From positions 1 through 12,737 of the forward strand of contig JBOGFJ010000071.1 in the NCBI GenBank assembly GCA_050743385.1: a DNA stretch of 12,737 nucleotides. Direction: 5' to 3'. Of this stretch, positions 1 through 7,002 are shown in pieces; the stretch's first letter is position 1; every line of letters begins with the position of its first letter. A model generated the notes under the pieces. That model was given only the letters and a program-made list of their open reading frames with translations. It ran no database searches and had not been told where the DNA came from. Position numbers and translations under genes: made by a program. The DNA is from JACDBD01 sp050743385 (GTDB lineage Bacteria > Actinomycetota > Acidimicrobiia > IMCC26256 > JACDBD01).

Positions 1-1497
1 CGCGCGCGCCGACGCGTCGCGTGCCAGCAGCCGGGCCCGGGTACGGCGTGACAGCACGTCGTCGAGCGTGGTCGCCATCTCGTGACGGACCGCGAACACC
101 GCCTCGGCGCGCAGGTAGGGGAGGCCGGGTACCAGTGGGTCACCCAGGCCGGGGTCGGTGTCGATCAGCTCCTGCACCGCGTTGGCCTCGGTGCCGAACC
201 GCCCGGCCAGGTGCTCGTGTCGGCTCGGCTCGAGATTCTCGGCCGACGCGGTGACTCCCTCACCGCCCACGATCGTCAGCCGCTTCGTGCGACAGCGCTT
301 GCGCTTGCCGAGGAACGCGCCGACCAGGTCGACGGTGTCGGCGGCCATCCGCCGGTAGGTCGTGAGCTTCCCGCCGGTCACGGTCACGACGCCGCTCTCC
401 GAACGGCGGACGGCATGGCGGCGCGACAGGTCGGCGGTGCGCTCGCTGCTGGCATCGCGCAACAGCGGCCGGAGCCCCGCCCACGTCCCCACGACGTCGG
501 CTTCCGTCAGCGGCTCGGAGACGGCGGCGTTGATCGCACCGAGGAGATAGGCGACGTCGTCCGGGGTGCACTGGGGGTCGTCGACGGGGCCGTCGTAGTC
601 GGTGTCGGTGGTGCCCACGTACGTGAGGTCGCCCCAGGGCACGACGAACACGGAGCGCCGGTCTTTGGGCACGGGGACGATCGCAGCGATGTCGTTGCGT
701 ACCTTGGCCCACGGCACCGTGATGTGGATGCCCTTCGCCGGGCGCATCGAGTGCGGATCGGCGCCCTCGTCGAGGCGCCGCACCTCGTCTGCCCACACCC
801 CGGTCGCGTTGACGACGGCCGCGGCGTGCACCTCGATCTCGACGCCGTCGGCCTCGACGCGGGCGCCGCGCACCTTCCCGTGCTCGTCCTTGAGCAGACC
901 GGTGACTCCGGCGTAGTTCGCGACCGTCGCGCCGTGGGCGGCGGCGGTGCGGCAGATGGCGAGGGTCAGGCGGGCGTCGTCGGCCCGGGCGTCGTAGTAG
1001 ATGTACCCGCCCGAGAGACGGTCGGAGGGCAGGGTCGGCATGTGCGCCTGCGCCGCCTCCTTCGAGACCCGCCGGTGGCGCTTGCCGATGCGGAGGCCGC
1101 CCGTGAGGTCGTACATCCAGAGGGCGGTACCGAACGCCCGGGTGAGCTTGCGGTTGAAGAGCCCGTCGCGGGTGAGCAGCGGGATGAGGAACGGCAGCAC
1201 CCGCACGAGGTGGGGGGCGTTGCGGAGGGCGATCCGGCGCTCGGCCAGGTTCTCGTACACGAGCCTGACTTCCCGCTGCTGGAGGTAGCGCAGCCCGCCG
1301 TGTACGAGCTTCGACGACTTCGAGGACGTGCCCGATGCGAAGTCGTGCCGTTCGACCAGAGCGGTGCGAAAGCCGCGCGTCGCCGCGTCGAGGGCCACGC
1401 CGGCGCCGGTGATGCCGCCCCCGACCACCAGCACGTCGAAGTGCTCCTCGCGCAGACGGCGGAGAGCCTCGGCGCGGTCGAAGGCGACACCCGTCAT
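1..1497 (-). CDS. glpD: FAD-dependent glycerol-3-phosphate dehydrogenase, 3' end cut by window edge
   Basis: Oxidises sn-glycerol-3-phosphate to dihydroxyacetone phosphate and passes electrons to quinone (family knowledge); it acts at the inner face of the cytoplasmic membrane in glycerol and phospholipid metabolism. The frame is open from ATG 1497 to base 1, giving 499 codons with no stop. Residues 22-33 hold the dinucleotide-binding motif VLVVGGGITGAG. The GlpD-typical stretch SSKLVHGGLRYLQ follows, and the C-terminal domain contains AVRHEMATTLDDVLSRRTR close to the edge. GlpD proteins are usually 510-570 residues, so probably only a short tail is missing. The ATG is chosen because the FAD motif starts about 20 residues later, as in relatives, and a purine-rich AGGTAGGG lies about 9 bases upstream. 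No glycerol kinase or facilitator gene is visible; any such partner would lie outside the window. The gene is divergent from the binding-protein gene at 1652. Confidence 0.95.
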   Translation of the reverse strand, partial: MTGVAFDRAEALRRLREEHFDVLVVGGGITGAGVALDAATRGFRTALVERHDFASGTSSKSSKLVHGGLRYLQQREVRLVYENLAERRIALRNAPHLVRVLPFLIPLLTRDGLFNRKLTRAFGTALWMYDLTGGLRIGKRHRRVSKEAAQAHMPTLPSDRLSGGYIYYDARADDARLTLAICRTAAAHGATVANYAGVTGLLKDEHGKVRGARVEADGVEIEVHAAAVVNATGVWADEVRRLDEGADPHSMRPAKGIHITVPWAKVRNDIAAIVPVPKDRRSVFVVPWGDLTYVGTTDTDYDGPVDDPQCTPDDVAYLLGAINAAVSEPLTEADVVGTWAGLRPLLRDASSERTADLSRRHAVRRSESGVVTVTGGKLTTYRRMAADTVDLVGAFLGKRKRCRTKRLTIVGGEGVTASAENLEPSRHEHLAGRFGTEANAVQELIDTDPGLGDPLVPGLPYLRAEAVFAVRHEMATTLDDVLSRRTRARLLARDASARA

Positions 1498-1651
1498 CAG
1501 CAGGCACCCTACCTGTGGGTAGCCACGGTGCGAGGTGGCCGAGCGCCCAGCATCACAGCGCCCGTCTCGTTAGAGTCAGCCACGCGTGACAATTCCGCCC
1601 GGGCCGTATGTCCGGAATGGCCGCGGCGGGCACGACCAAGAGGGGGAACGT
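1498..1651. promoter_or_regulatory. Divergent intergenic region between glpD and the binding-protein gene
   Basis: These 154 bases lie between two outward-reading start codons, so promoters for both genes are expected here. On the plus strand TAGAGT at 1571-1576 fits the actinobacterial -10 pattern TANNNT, but no convincing -35 lies at the right distance. On the minus strand TTGTCA at 1592-1587 looks like a -35, but no good -10 lies 16-18 bases downstream. A short inverted repeat, ATTCCG at 1592-1597 and CGGAAT at 1613-1618, could be an operator or chance. AGGGGG at 1641-1646 is the likely ribosome binding site of the plus gene. Promoter positions are inference only. Confidence 0.35.
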
Positions 1652-2941
1652 ATGAAGACGAGATGGTGGCTCCGCCTCGGGGCCGTCCTCGGTGTCCTCG
1701 CGCTCGTTGCCGCCGGCTGTGGCGACGACAACGGCGACGACGATGCCGCGGAGGAGCCCGACGAAGAGGAAGAAGTCGTCGAAGCCGATCCCGCGACCGA
1801 CCGACTGGTGATCGGGCAGATCCTTCCCGAGACGGGGAGCCTGGCGTTCCTCGGCCCACCGATGATCGAGGGTGTCGGCCTCGCGATCGAGGACGTCAAC
1901 GGCGCCGGCGGTGTACTCGGCCAACCGGTCGAGGTCATCGAAGCCGACGAGGGTGACGATGCCGCTCGGGTCACGGAGGCCGCGAACCGTGTGCTCGCGG
2001 AGGGCGCGAACGCCATCGTCGGGGCAGCCGCGTCCGGTCAGACCCAGGAGATCATCCAGACGTTCTCCGACGAGGGGATCCCGGAGTGCTCTCCGTCGAA
2101 CACGTCGCCCGACTTCACCGCCCAGGAGAATGCCGACTTCTACTTCCGGACGGTGCCGCCCGACAACGCGGTGGCTCCAGTGTTCGCCGACAAGCTGCTT
2201 GCCGACGGGCGCACCAACATCGCGATCGTCGCCCGCCAGGACGACTATGGCGAGCTGCTCCTCGAGGAGACCGCGAGCGCGCTCGAGGCGCGTGGTGCCG
2301 CCGTGGCCGCCGAGGTGCTCTACGACCCGGAGACGACGACGTTCGACTCCGAGATCGAGGAGCTCAGCGCGGCGAGCCCCGACGCGATCGTCGTGATCTC
2401 GTTCGCCGAGGGTGGTCCGCTGGTGCAGGGGCTCATCGAGGCCGGCTTCACACCCGATCAGCTCTACGGAGGTGACGGTGTGTTCAGCCCGACGTTCGGC
2501 GCGTTGGTCGACGAGGAGAACCCCGGCGTCGTGAGCGGCATGGTGCTGATCGGCGCCTCCGGCGGTCAGGAGTTCAACGACCGTCTCAACGGTGTGCTGC
2601 CCGCCGACGAGCAGGGGAACCTGATCTACGGCGGCCAGTCGTACGACTGCGTCGTGCTGCTCGCGCTCGCCGCCGAGGCCGCGGGGTCGGTCGAGGGCCA
2701 GGCCATCATCGACAACGTCCAGGCGGTCAGCGCCGACGGCACCGAGTGCGGTTCGTTCGCTGACTGCAAGGCGCTCCTCGACCAGGGCCAGGACATCGAC
2801 TACACGGGTGTGGGCGGTCCCCTGAACCTCGACGACGTGGGTGACCCGACCTTCGGTCGGTATGCCATTGCCACGCTCGGCGACGGCACGCTCGAGGTCA
2901 TCGGCTCCCAGGACGTCGACCTGAGTCAGCTCGCGGGGTAG
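1652..2941 (+). CDS. Branched-chain amino acid (Liv-type) ABC transporter substrate-binding lipoprotein
   Basis: Receptor subunit of a HAAT-family ABC importer, predicted to be lipid-anchored outside the membrane and to deliver a branched-chain amino acid or a related ligand (for example amide or urea) to the permeases. The protein has 429 residues. There is a positively charged start (MKTRWWLR), a hydrophobic core and a lipoprotein cleavage site at LVAAGC, with Cys23 the expected lipidated residue. Residues 24-46 are a strongly acidic linker with 14 Asp or Glu. From residue 51 the Peripla_BP_6/LivJ fold begins (RLVIGQILPETGSLAFLGPP), with GAAASGQT near 124-131 and a hinge region YGGQSYDCVV near 326-335. 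Further cysteines are 146, 333, 366 and 372; the last pair may form a disulfide. ATG 1652 is chosen over upstream in-frame codons because AGGGGG sits 5 bases before it and the signal peptide starts there. The gene is convergent with the liv operon and probably serves it. Ligand identity cannot be read from the sequence. Confidence 0.93.
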   Translation: MKTRWWLRLGAVLGVLALVAAGCGDDNGDDDAAEEPDEEEEVVEADPATDRLVIGQILPETGSLAFLGPPMIEGVGLAIEDVNGAGGVLGQPVEVIEADEGDDAARVTEAANRVLAEGANAIVGAAASGQTQEIIQTFSDEGIPECSPSNTSPDFTAQENADFYFRTVPPDNAVAPVFADKLLADGRTNIAIVARQDDYGELLLEETASALEARGAAVAAEVLYDPETTTFDSEIEELSAASPDAIVVISFAEGGPLVQGLIEAGFTPDQLYGGDGVFSPTFGALVDEENPGVVSGMVLIGASGGQEFNDRLNGVLPADEQGNLIYGGQSYDCVVLLALAAEAAGSVEGQAIIDNVQAVSADGTECGSFADCKALLDQGQDIDYTGVGGPLNLDDVGDPTFGRYAIATLGDGTLEVIGSQDVDLSQLAG

Positions 2942-2971
2942 CCGCGGGCGCAGCGCTTGCGACCGTGACGC

Positions 2972-3001
2972 GGAGGGGCCCGGCTTCGGCCGGGCCCCTC
3001 C
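2972..3001. terminator. Bidirectional hairpin between convergent genes
   Basis: A 13-base-pair perfect stem (GGAGGGGCCCGGC, 2972-2984, pairing with 2989-3001) closes a TTCG tetraloop. It lies between the stop of the binding-protein gene at 2941 and the stop of livM at 3021. There is no T-run on either side, as is common in high-GC actinobacteria. The position between convergent ends and the very stable stem support a two-way transcription terminator. Confidence 0.85.
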
Positions 3002-3020
3002 CGCGCGCGGCCGGGATTGG

Positions 3021-4010
3021 TCAGGCTTCCAGGCGTATCTCGTTGCGATTGCCGAAGATGCCCTGTGGTCGGAACACGATCAGCAGGCCGAGTGCGAGGC
3101 CCACCAGGATGAGGGTCACCGCACCCACCGCCTCGCTGCCTTGGAGGAACCCCGGCAGCCAACCCTGGCCGTCCGCCTGGCGCAGGAACGATTCGACGCC
3201 CGAGATCACGAACCAGAAGATGAAGGTCCCCACGATCGGTCCGAGGCGCGTGGCCGCGCCGCCGAGGATGAGGATCACGTAGGCGAAGAACGTCACATCC
3301 GACTTGAAGCTCTCGGCGTTGGCTGCCGACGCCCGGATCGCGAACATCACCCCCGCGAGCCCGCCGATCATGCCGCCGACGATCAGCGCCTGCATCTTGA
3401 ACGCGATCACGTTCTTGCCGAGGCTCCGGGCGGCGTCCTCGTCCTCGCGGATCGAGCGCAGGACGCGCCCCCAGGGGCTGCTGGTGAGCAGGACCACGAT
3501 TCCCGTGCACACCATTACGAGCGCCCAGGTCACCAGCATCACCCACAGCCGGTTGGCGGAGAAGGTCACCACGCCGAACCCGTACTCTCCGCTCGGTATC
3601 GGGTTGATGTCGTAGAACGACCCCGCGATTCCCTGGAGGCCGAAGGCCCCGCCGGTGAGGTCCTCGGCGGGGCTCGACCGCGTCACGATGCGCAGAATCT
3701 CGGAGACGGCGATCGTGGTGATGGCGAAGTAGTCGGCTCGCAGTCGCAGGGTCGGGAGGCCGAGCGCGAGGGCGAGGAGCGCGGCCGCCGCCAGCCCGAT
3801 CGGGATGCCGAGCCACATCGACCAGCCCCAGGTCGCGACCGTGATCGCGAGGCCGTACGCGCCGACGAGCATGAAGCCGACCTGCCCGAGGTTCAGCAGG
3901 CCGGTGTAGCCCCAGTGCACGTTGAGCCCGATGGCGAGCAGCGCGTAGATCGCCGCCTCGGGCCCGATGGCCGACCGGAGTGCGTTGCCGAAGATGATGT
4001 CGTAGTCCAT
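3021..4010 (-). CDS. livM: Branched-chain amino acid ABC transporter permease, LivM family
   Basis: One of two membrane-spanning subunits of the Liv-type importer. The protein has 329 residues and about nine strongly hydrophobic segments. Diagnostic sequences are GLLNLGQVGF at residues 37-46, the cytoplasmic EAA-like loop SPWGRVLRSIREDEDAA starting at residue 178 (contact site for the ATPases in this family), and the closing motif RPQGIFGNR. Length is normal for an actinobacterial LivM. ATG 4010 follows a GGACGGGAC purine stretch and starts 16 bases after the livH stop, so it is the last gene of the livG-livF-livH-livM operon. It ends 19 bases before the hairpin at 2972-3001. Confidence 0.94.
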   Translation of the reverse strand: MDYDIIFGNALRSAIGPEAAIYALLAIGLNVHWGYTGLLNLGQVGFMLVGAYGLAITVATWGWSMWLGIPIGLAAAALLALALGLPTLRLRADYFAITTIAVSEILRIVTRSSPAEDLTGGAFGLQGIAGSFYDINPIPSGEYGFGVVTFSANRLWVMLVTWALVMVCTGIVVLLTSSPWGRVLRSIREDEDAARSLGKNVIAFKMQALIVGGMIGGLAGVMFAIRASAANAESFKSDVTFFAYVILILGGAATRLGPIVGTFIFWFVISGVESFLRQADGQGWLPGFLQGSEAVGAVTLILVGLALGLLIVFRPQGIFGNRNEIRLEA

Positions 4011-4026
4011 GTCCCGTCCGTTCTCG

Positions 4027-5352
4027 CTACCCGACGCGTTCCTGGCGTCCCAAGATCCCCTGGGGACGGATGATCAACGCGAGCACCAGCGCGCCCAGGG
4101 CGAATACCAGCTTGAGCGCCGGCGACACCCAGATGGTGCTGATCTCGGTGACCAACCCGACGAGGATTCCGCCGACCATCGCGCCGTACGCCGTTCCGAG
4201 CCCACCGAGGATCACCGCCGCGAACATCAACAGCAGGAGGCGTGTGCCCATCTCCCAGTCGACTGCCTCGATCGTGCCGAGGAAGATGCCGCCGATCGCG
4301 GCGAGCGCCGTGCCCATGACCCACACCACGAGGATCACGCGTTGCACGTCGATCCCCGACGCCTCCGACAGGTCGACATTGTCGGCGACGGCGCGCATCG
4401 CCTTGCCGAGGCGGGTGCGCAGGAGCATCGTGGCCACCGCGACCAGGATGATCACCGAGAGGATCATGATCGTGAAGTCGCGCGGCGTGAGCGAGATCGG
4501 CCCGAGCTCCCACTGCTGTTGGATCGTGTAGTCGAGGTAGCCGCGCCGCCGCCCGCCGAACCAGATGAGCAGCATGTGGCGGATCACCAGCGAGAGCCCG
4601 ATGGTGATCACGAACAGCTGGAACAGGCCGACCTGGCGGACTCGCAGCGGGCGCCAGACACCGCGTTCGAGCGCGCCGCCGACCAACCCGGCGATGATGG
4701 TGGCCAGAATGCCCGCGACGATCAGTTGGAGATGCGGTCCGCGTGCGTTGAGGAACCACGCCACGATCGCACCGAAGGTGACGAGCTCACCGTGGGCGAA
4801 GTTGATCAGACCGGTCGTTCCGAAGATCAACGACAGTCCGATCGACGCCATCGAGATGATGAGCCCGAACTTGAGGCCGTTGGTCGCACTCTGCGCCAGG
4901 CGCTCGAAGACGTTTGGTCCGCCTGCGCCCTCCTCGTCACCCAGCGAGAAGAGCGCCCTCGTCAGGTTGCCGACGAAGACGTCGAGCTCGAGCGTGTCGC
5001 GTTCGGGGTCGCGCAGCTCCACGTCCTCGGGCAGGGTGCCGGCGTCGAGGGTGACGCGGTAGCGGCCGGGCACCGGCACCGTGACGGTCCACATGCCGTC
5101 GGCGGTCGTGCGCGCGCTCCCGACCTCCTCACCCTCGAGGGTCGTGACGACGATCTCGACGTCTTCGACGCCCTCGCCGGCTTCGAGGAGCGTGCCCGTG
5201 AAGCCCTGCGCGCCCACAGGTACCGTCGTCGTGGTCGCGGGCTCGTCCTCGTCGCCGCCGATCGCGTCCGCGCCCACGTTCCCGATCGCGGGCCACGCCG
5301 CCGCCAGCGCGACCAGCAGGAGAGCCGACCGTAGGCGGGACGAGATGCGCAT
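4027..5352 (-). CDS. livH: Branched-chain amino acid ABC transporter permease LivH with N-terminal extracytoplasmic domain
   Basis: Second permease of the importer. The protein has 441 residues, about 140-150 more than a typical LivH of roughly 290. The permease core runs from about 155 to 441, with GLINFAHGE at 181-189, the EAA-like loop TRLGKAMRAVADNVDLSEASG from 313, and the terminal RPQGILGR. Ahead of it, residues 1-23 form a signal peptide or first membrane segment (MRISSRLRSALLLVALAAAW), 34-45 an acidic and Thr-rich linker, and about 46-127 a beta-rich stretch. That stretch (GAQGFTGTLLEAGEGVEDV, then TTADGMWTVTVPVPGRYRVTLD) resembles carboxypeptidase-regulatory or CnaB-like beta-sandwich domains. 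I infer that this domain faces the outside, perhaps near the docking site of the lipoprotein receptor. ATG 5352 overlaps the livF stop by one base (TGATG), which supports this start and translational coupling. Confidence 0.93.
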   Translation of the reverse strand: MRISSRLRSALLLVALAAAWPAIGNVGADAIGGDEDEPATTTTVPVGAQGFTGTLLEAGEGVEDVEIVVTTLEGEEVGSARTTADGMWTVTVPVPGRYRVTLDAGTLPEDVELRDPERDTLELDVFVGNLTRALFSLGDEEGAGGPNVFERLAQSATNGLKFGLIISMASIGLSLIFGTTGLINFAHGELVTFGAIVAWFLNARGPHLQLIVAGILATIIAGLVGGALERGVWRPLRVRQVGLFQLFVITIGLSLVIRHMLLIWFGGRRRGYLDYTIQQQWELGPISLTPRDFTIMILSVIILVAVATMLLRTRLGKAMRAVADNVDLSEASGIDVQRVILVVWVMGTALAAIGGIFLGTIEAVDWEMGTRLLLLMFAAVILGGLGTAYGAMVGGILVGLVTEISTIWVSPALKLVFALGALVLALIIRPQGILGRQERVG

Positions 5353-6083
5353 CAGTCGGCCTGCGCGAGGGTCCCGAGATAGAGCTCGACCACCTTGGGG
5401 TCGTTGAGCAGGTCTGAGCCCGTGCCACTGTGCGCCTCGCGGCCCTGGTCGAGCACGTAGCCCCGGTGGGCGATCTCGAGGCAGCGGCGGGCGTTCTGCT
5501 CCACCATCACGATCGACACGCCGGCGGTGTTGATCTCGCGCACCCGGTCGAAGACCTGGTCCTGGAAGGCGGGGGAGAGGCCGGCCGAAGGCTCGTCGAG
5601 GAAGAGCACCTGCGGGTCCATCATCAGGGCCCGCGCCATCGCCAGCATCTGCCGCTCGCCGCCCGAGAGGGAGCCGGCGCGTTGGCGGCGCCGCTCGCCG
5701 ATGCGCGGGAACAGCGTGTCGACCGCGGCGAATCGCTCGGCGAACGCCTTGGGGCGGCGGTAGGTCCCCATCTCCAGGTTCTCCTCGACAGTCAGGCTCG
5801 GGAACACGTTGGCCACCTGGGGCACGTAGCCGATGCCGCGGGCGACGAGCGAGTGCGGTGTTGCGAACGTGATGTCGTCGCCGCGGAAGGTGACCGAGCC
5901 GGAACGCACCGCCACCAGCCCGAACATCGCCTTGACCAGCGTCGACTTCCCTGCGCCGTTGGGGCCGATGACGCCGACGATCTCGCCGTCGTGGAGCTCG
6001 AGCGAGCAGCCCGTCAGGATGTCGACGCCGGGCACGTAGCCGGCGACGAGATCACGGGCCGTCAACAACGGCGCCGCGGTCAC
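5352..6083 (-). CDS. livF: Branched-chain amino acid ABC transporter ATP-binding protein, LivF family
   Basis: Cytoplasmic ATPase subunit that pairs with LivG to power the importer. The protein has 243 residues, normal for LivF. Walker A is GPNGAGKST at residues 40-48, the Q-loop Gln is residue 89 (GYVPQV), the signature is LSGGERQ at 139-145, and Walker B is LFLDEP at 160-165. The switch position reads VMVEQNARRCLE, with Gln where most ABC proteins have His; this VEQN form is usual in LivF and separates it from LivG. The start is GTG 6083: a GGGGGAG stretch lies two bases before it, and its GTGA overlaps the livG stop by four bases. Longer in-frame versions reaching 6206 would run through livG coding sequence and have low-complexity Arg-rich ends, so I rejected them. 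Confidence 0.94.
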   Translation of the reverse strand: MTAAPLLTARDLVAGYVPGVDILTGCSLELHDGEIVGVIGPNGAGKSTLVKAMFGLVAVRSGSVTFRGDDITFATPHSLVARGIGYVPQVANVFPSLTVEENLEMGTYRRPKAFAERFAAVDTLFPRIGERRRQRAGSLSGGERQMLAMARALMMDPQVLFLDEPSAGLSPAFQDQVFDRVREINTAGVSIVMVEQNARRCLEIAHRGYVLDQGREAHSGTGSDLLNDPKVVELYLGTLAQAD

Positions 6084-6940
6084 TGCTCCCCCACGGCGCG
6101 GCCGTCTCCGTGGCGGCGCCGGCCCAGATAGGCGTCGATGACGGCCTCGTTCGTTCCGATCGTCGACGGCGGGCCCTCGGCGATGATCATCCCGATGTCC
6201 ATGCACACGACCCAGTCGCTGATGCCCATGACGACATCCATGTCGTGCTCGACGAAGAGCACGGTCAGTCCCTCGTTCTTGAGCTCGCGCACGTGATCGA
6301 GGATCGACGCCACGAGCACCGGGTTCACGCCCGCCGTCGGCTCGTCGAGGAGGATCATCCGGGGCTCCACCATCAGCGCCCGCGCCATCTCCAGCAGCTT
6401 GCGCTGACCGCCGGAGAGCGTGCCCGCGTACTCGTCGCGCATGTGGGCGAGCCCGAAGCGATCGAGGAGCAGCGCGGCCTGCCGCTGCACGTGGCGCTCC
6501 TGTCGCCGCCAGACCCAGTGCAGCGGGCTCACCCGGAGACGCTCGCCGATCTGATCCGCCGCCGCCAGCATCATGTTGTCCATCACGCTCATGCGCGACA
6601 GTGCCTTCGTGAGCTGGAACGTGCGCACGAGCCCTTCGCGCGCGATGCGATAGGCCGGCAACCCGTCGAGCGACCGGCCGTCGAAGCGGTGGTGACCACG
6701 GTTGGGTCGGTCGAAGCCGGTAAGCAGGTTGAAGAACGTCGTCTTCCCGGCGCCGTTCGGGCCGATCAACGCGGTGATGAGCCCGCGTTGCACTTCGAGG
6801 TGCTCGACGTCGACCGCGACGAGACCGCCGAAGTTCCGTTGCAGTCCGTCGGCCGTCAGCACGGCGTCGGGCTTGGCGACGCCCGGCTCGGGAGCGACGT
6901 CGGCCAGCGGAGCGCCCGTCGTCGCACTGTTACCGGCCAT
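6080..6940 (-). CDS. livG: Branched-chain amino acid ABC transporter ATP-binding protein, LivG family
   Basis: Partner ATPase of LivF and first gene of the operon. The protein has 286 residues. Residues 1-26 form an Ala, Pro and Gly-rich, probably disordered extension; the ABC domain starts at VLTADGLQRNFGGLVAV. Walker A is GPNGAGKTT at 60-68, the Q-loop is Gln109 (RTFQLTKAL), the signature is LSGGQRK at 175-181, Walker B is ILLDEP at 196-201, and the H-loop is His232 in LFVEHDMD. It ends with the LivG-like tail NEAVIDAYLG. ATG 6940 has AGGA four bases upstream (AGGACCATATG). An in-frame ATG at 7033 would add 31 residues and overlap the divergent gene at 7003, so it is less likely. The 4-base overlap with livF indicates coupled translation. 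Confidence 0.94.
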   Translation of the reverse strand: MAGNSATTGAPLADVAPEPGVAKPDAVLTADGLQRNFGGLVAVDVEHLEVQRGLITALIGPNGAGKTTFFNLLTGFDRPNRGHHRFDGRSLDGLPAYRIAREGLVRTFQLTKALSRMSVMDNMMLAAADQIGERLRVSPLHWVWRRQERHVQRQAALLLDRFGLAHMRDEYAGTLSGGQRKLLEMARALMVEPRMILLDEPTAGVNPVLVASILDHVRELKNEGLTVLFVEHDMDVVMGISDWVVCMDIGMIIAEGPPSTIGTNEAVIDAYLGRRRHGDGRAVGEQ

Positions 6941-7002
6941 ATGGTCCTGCTCGTCCCGCCGGGTGTTGCACGCGTTCCCCTCGCCGGCCGCGGAGTCTAC
7001 GG
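6941..7002. promoter_or_regulatory. Short divergent gap between livG and the EamA-family transporter gene
   Basis: Only 62 bases separate the chosen start codons of two outward-reading genes, so at least one promoter probably extends into the other gene's 5' region. Visible elements are AGGA at 6945-6948 (minus), the likely livG ribosome binding site, and GGAG about 6992-6995 (plus), the likely site for the GTG at 7003. TAGACT on the minus strand (about 6998-6993) fits a TANNNT -10, but I see no convincing -35. No terminator or clear operator is seen. Confidence 0.3.

Noticed and set aside
260..1507. Minus-strand open frame of 415 codons overlapping glpD in another frame
   Set aside because: The frame with the FAD-binding motif and GlpD signatures starts at 1497 and differs from this one. 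This frame is Arg and Pro-rich with no motif.
1567..1592. Minus-strand promoter for glpD with TTGTCA and TAACGA
   Set aside because: The spacing between the two boxes is only 14 bases and the -10 match is poor.
82..1956. Plus-strand open frame of 624 codons opposite glpD
   Set aside because: It is antisense to a clear glpD and crosses the divergent gap into the receptor gene. Its composition is Arg, Gly and His-rich and low in family-like motifs, as expected from the complementary frame of high-GC genes.
4009..5334. Plus-strand open frame of 441 codons opposite livH
   Set aside because: It is an exact shadow of livH, full of Asp, Glu, Arg and His, as complementary frames of hydrophobic membrane genes are.
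6084..6206. Longer livF start at 6206
   Set aside because: It would place 41 Arg and His-rich residues inside livG coding sequence. GTG 6083 has a good ribosome binding site and a standard GTGA overlap.
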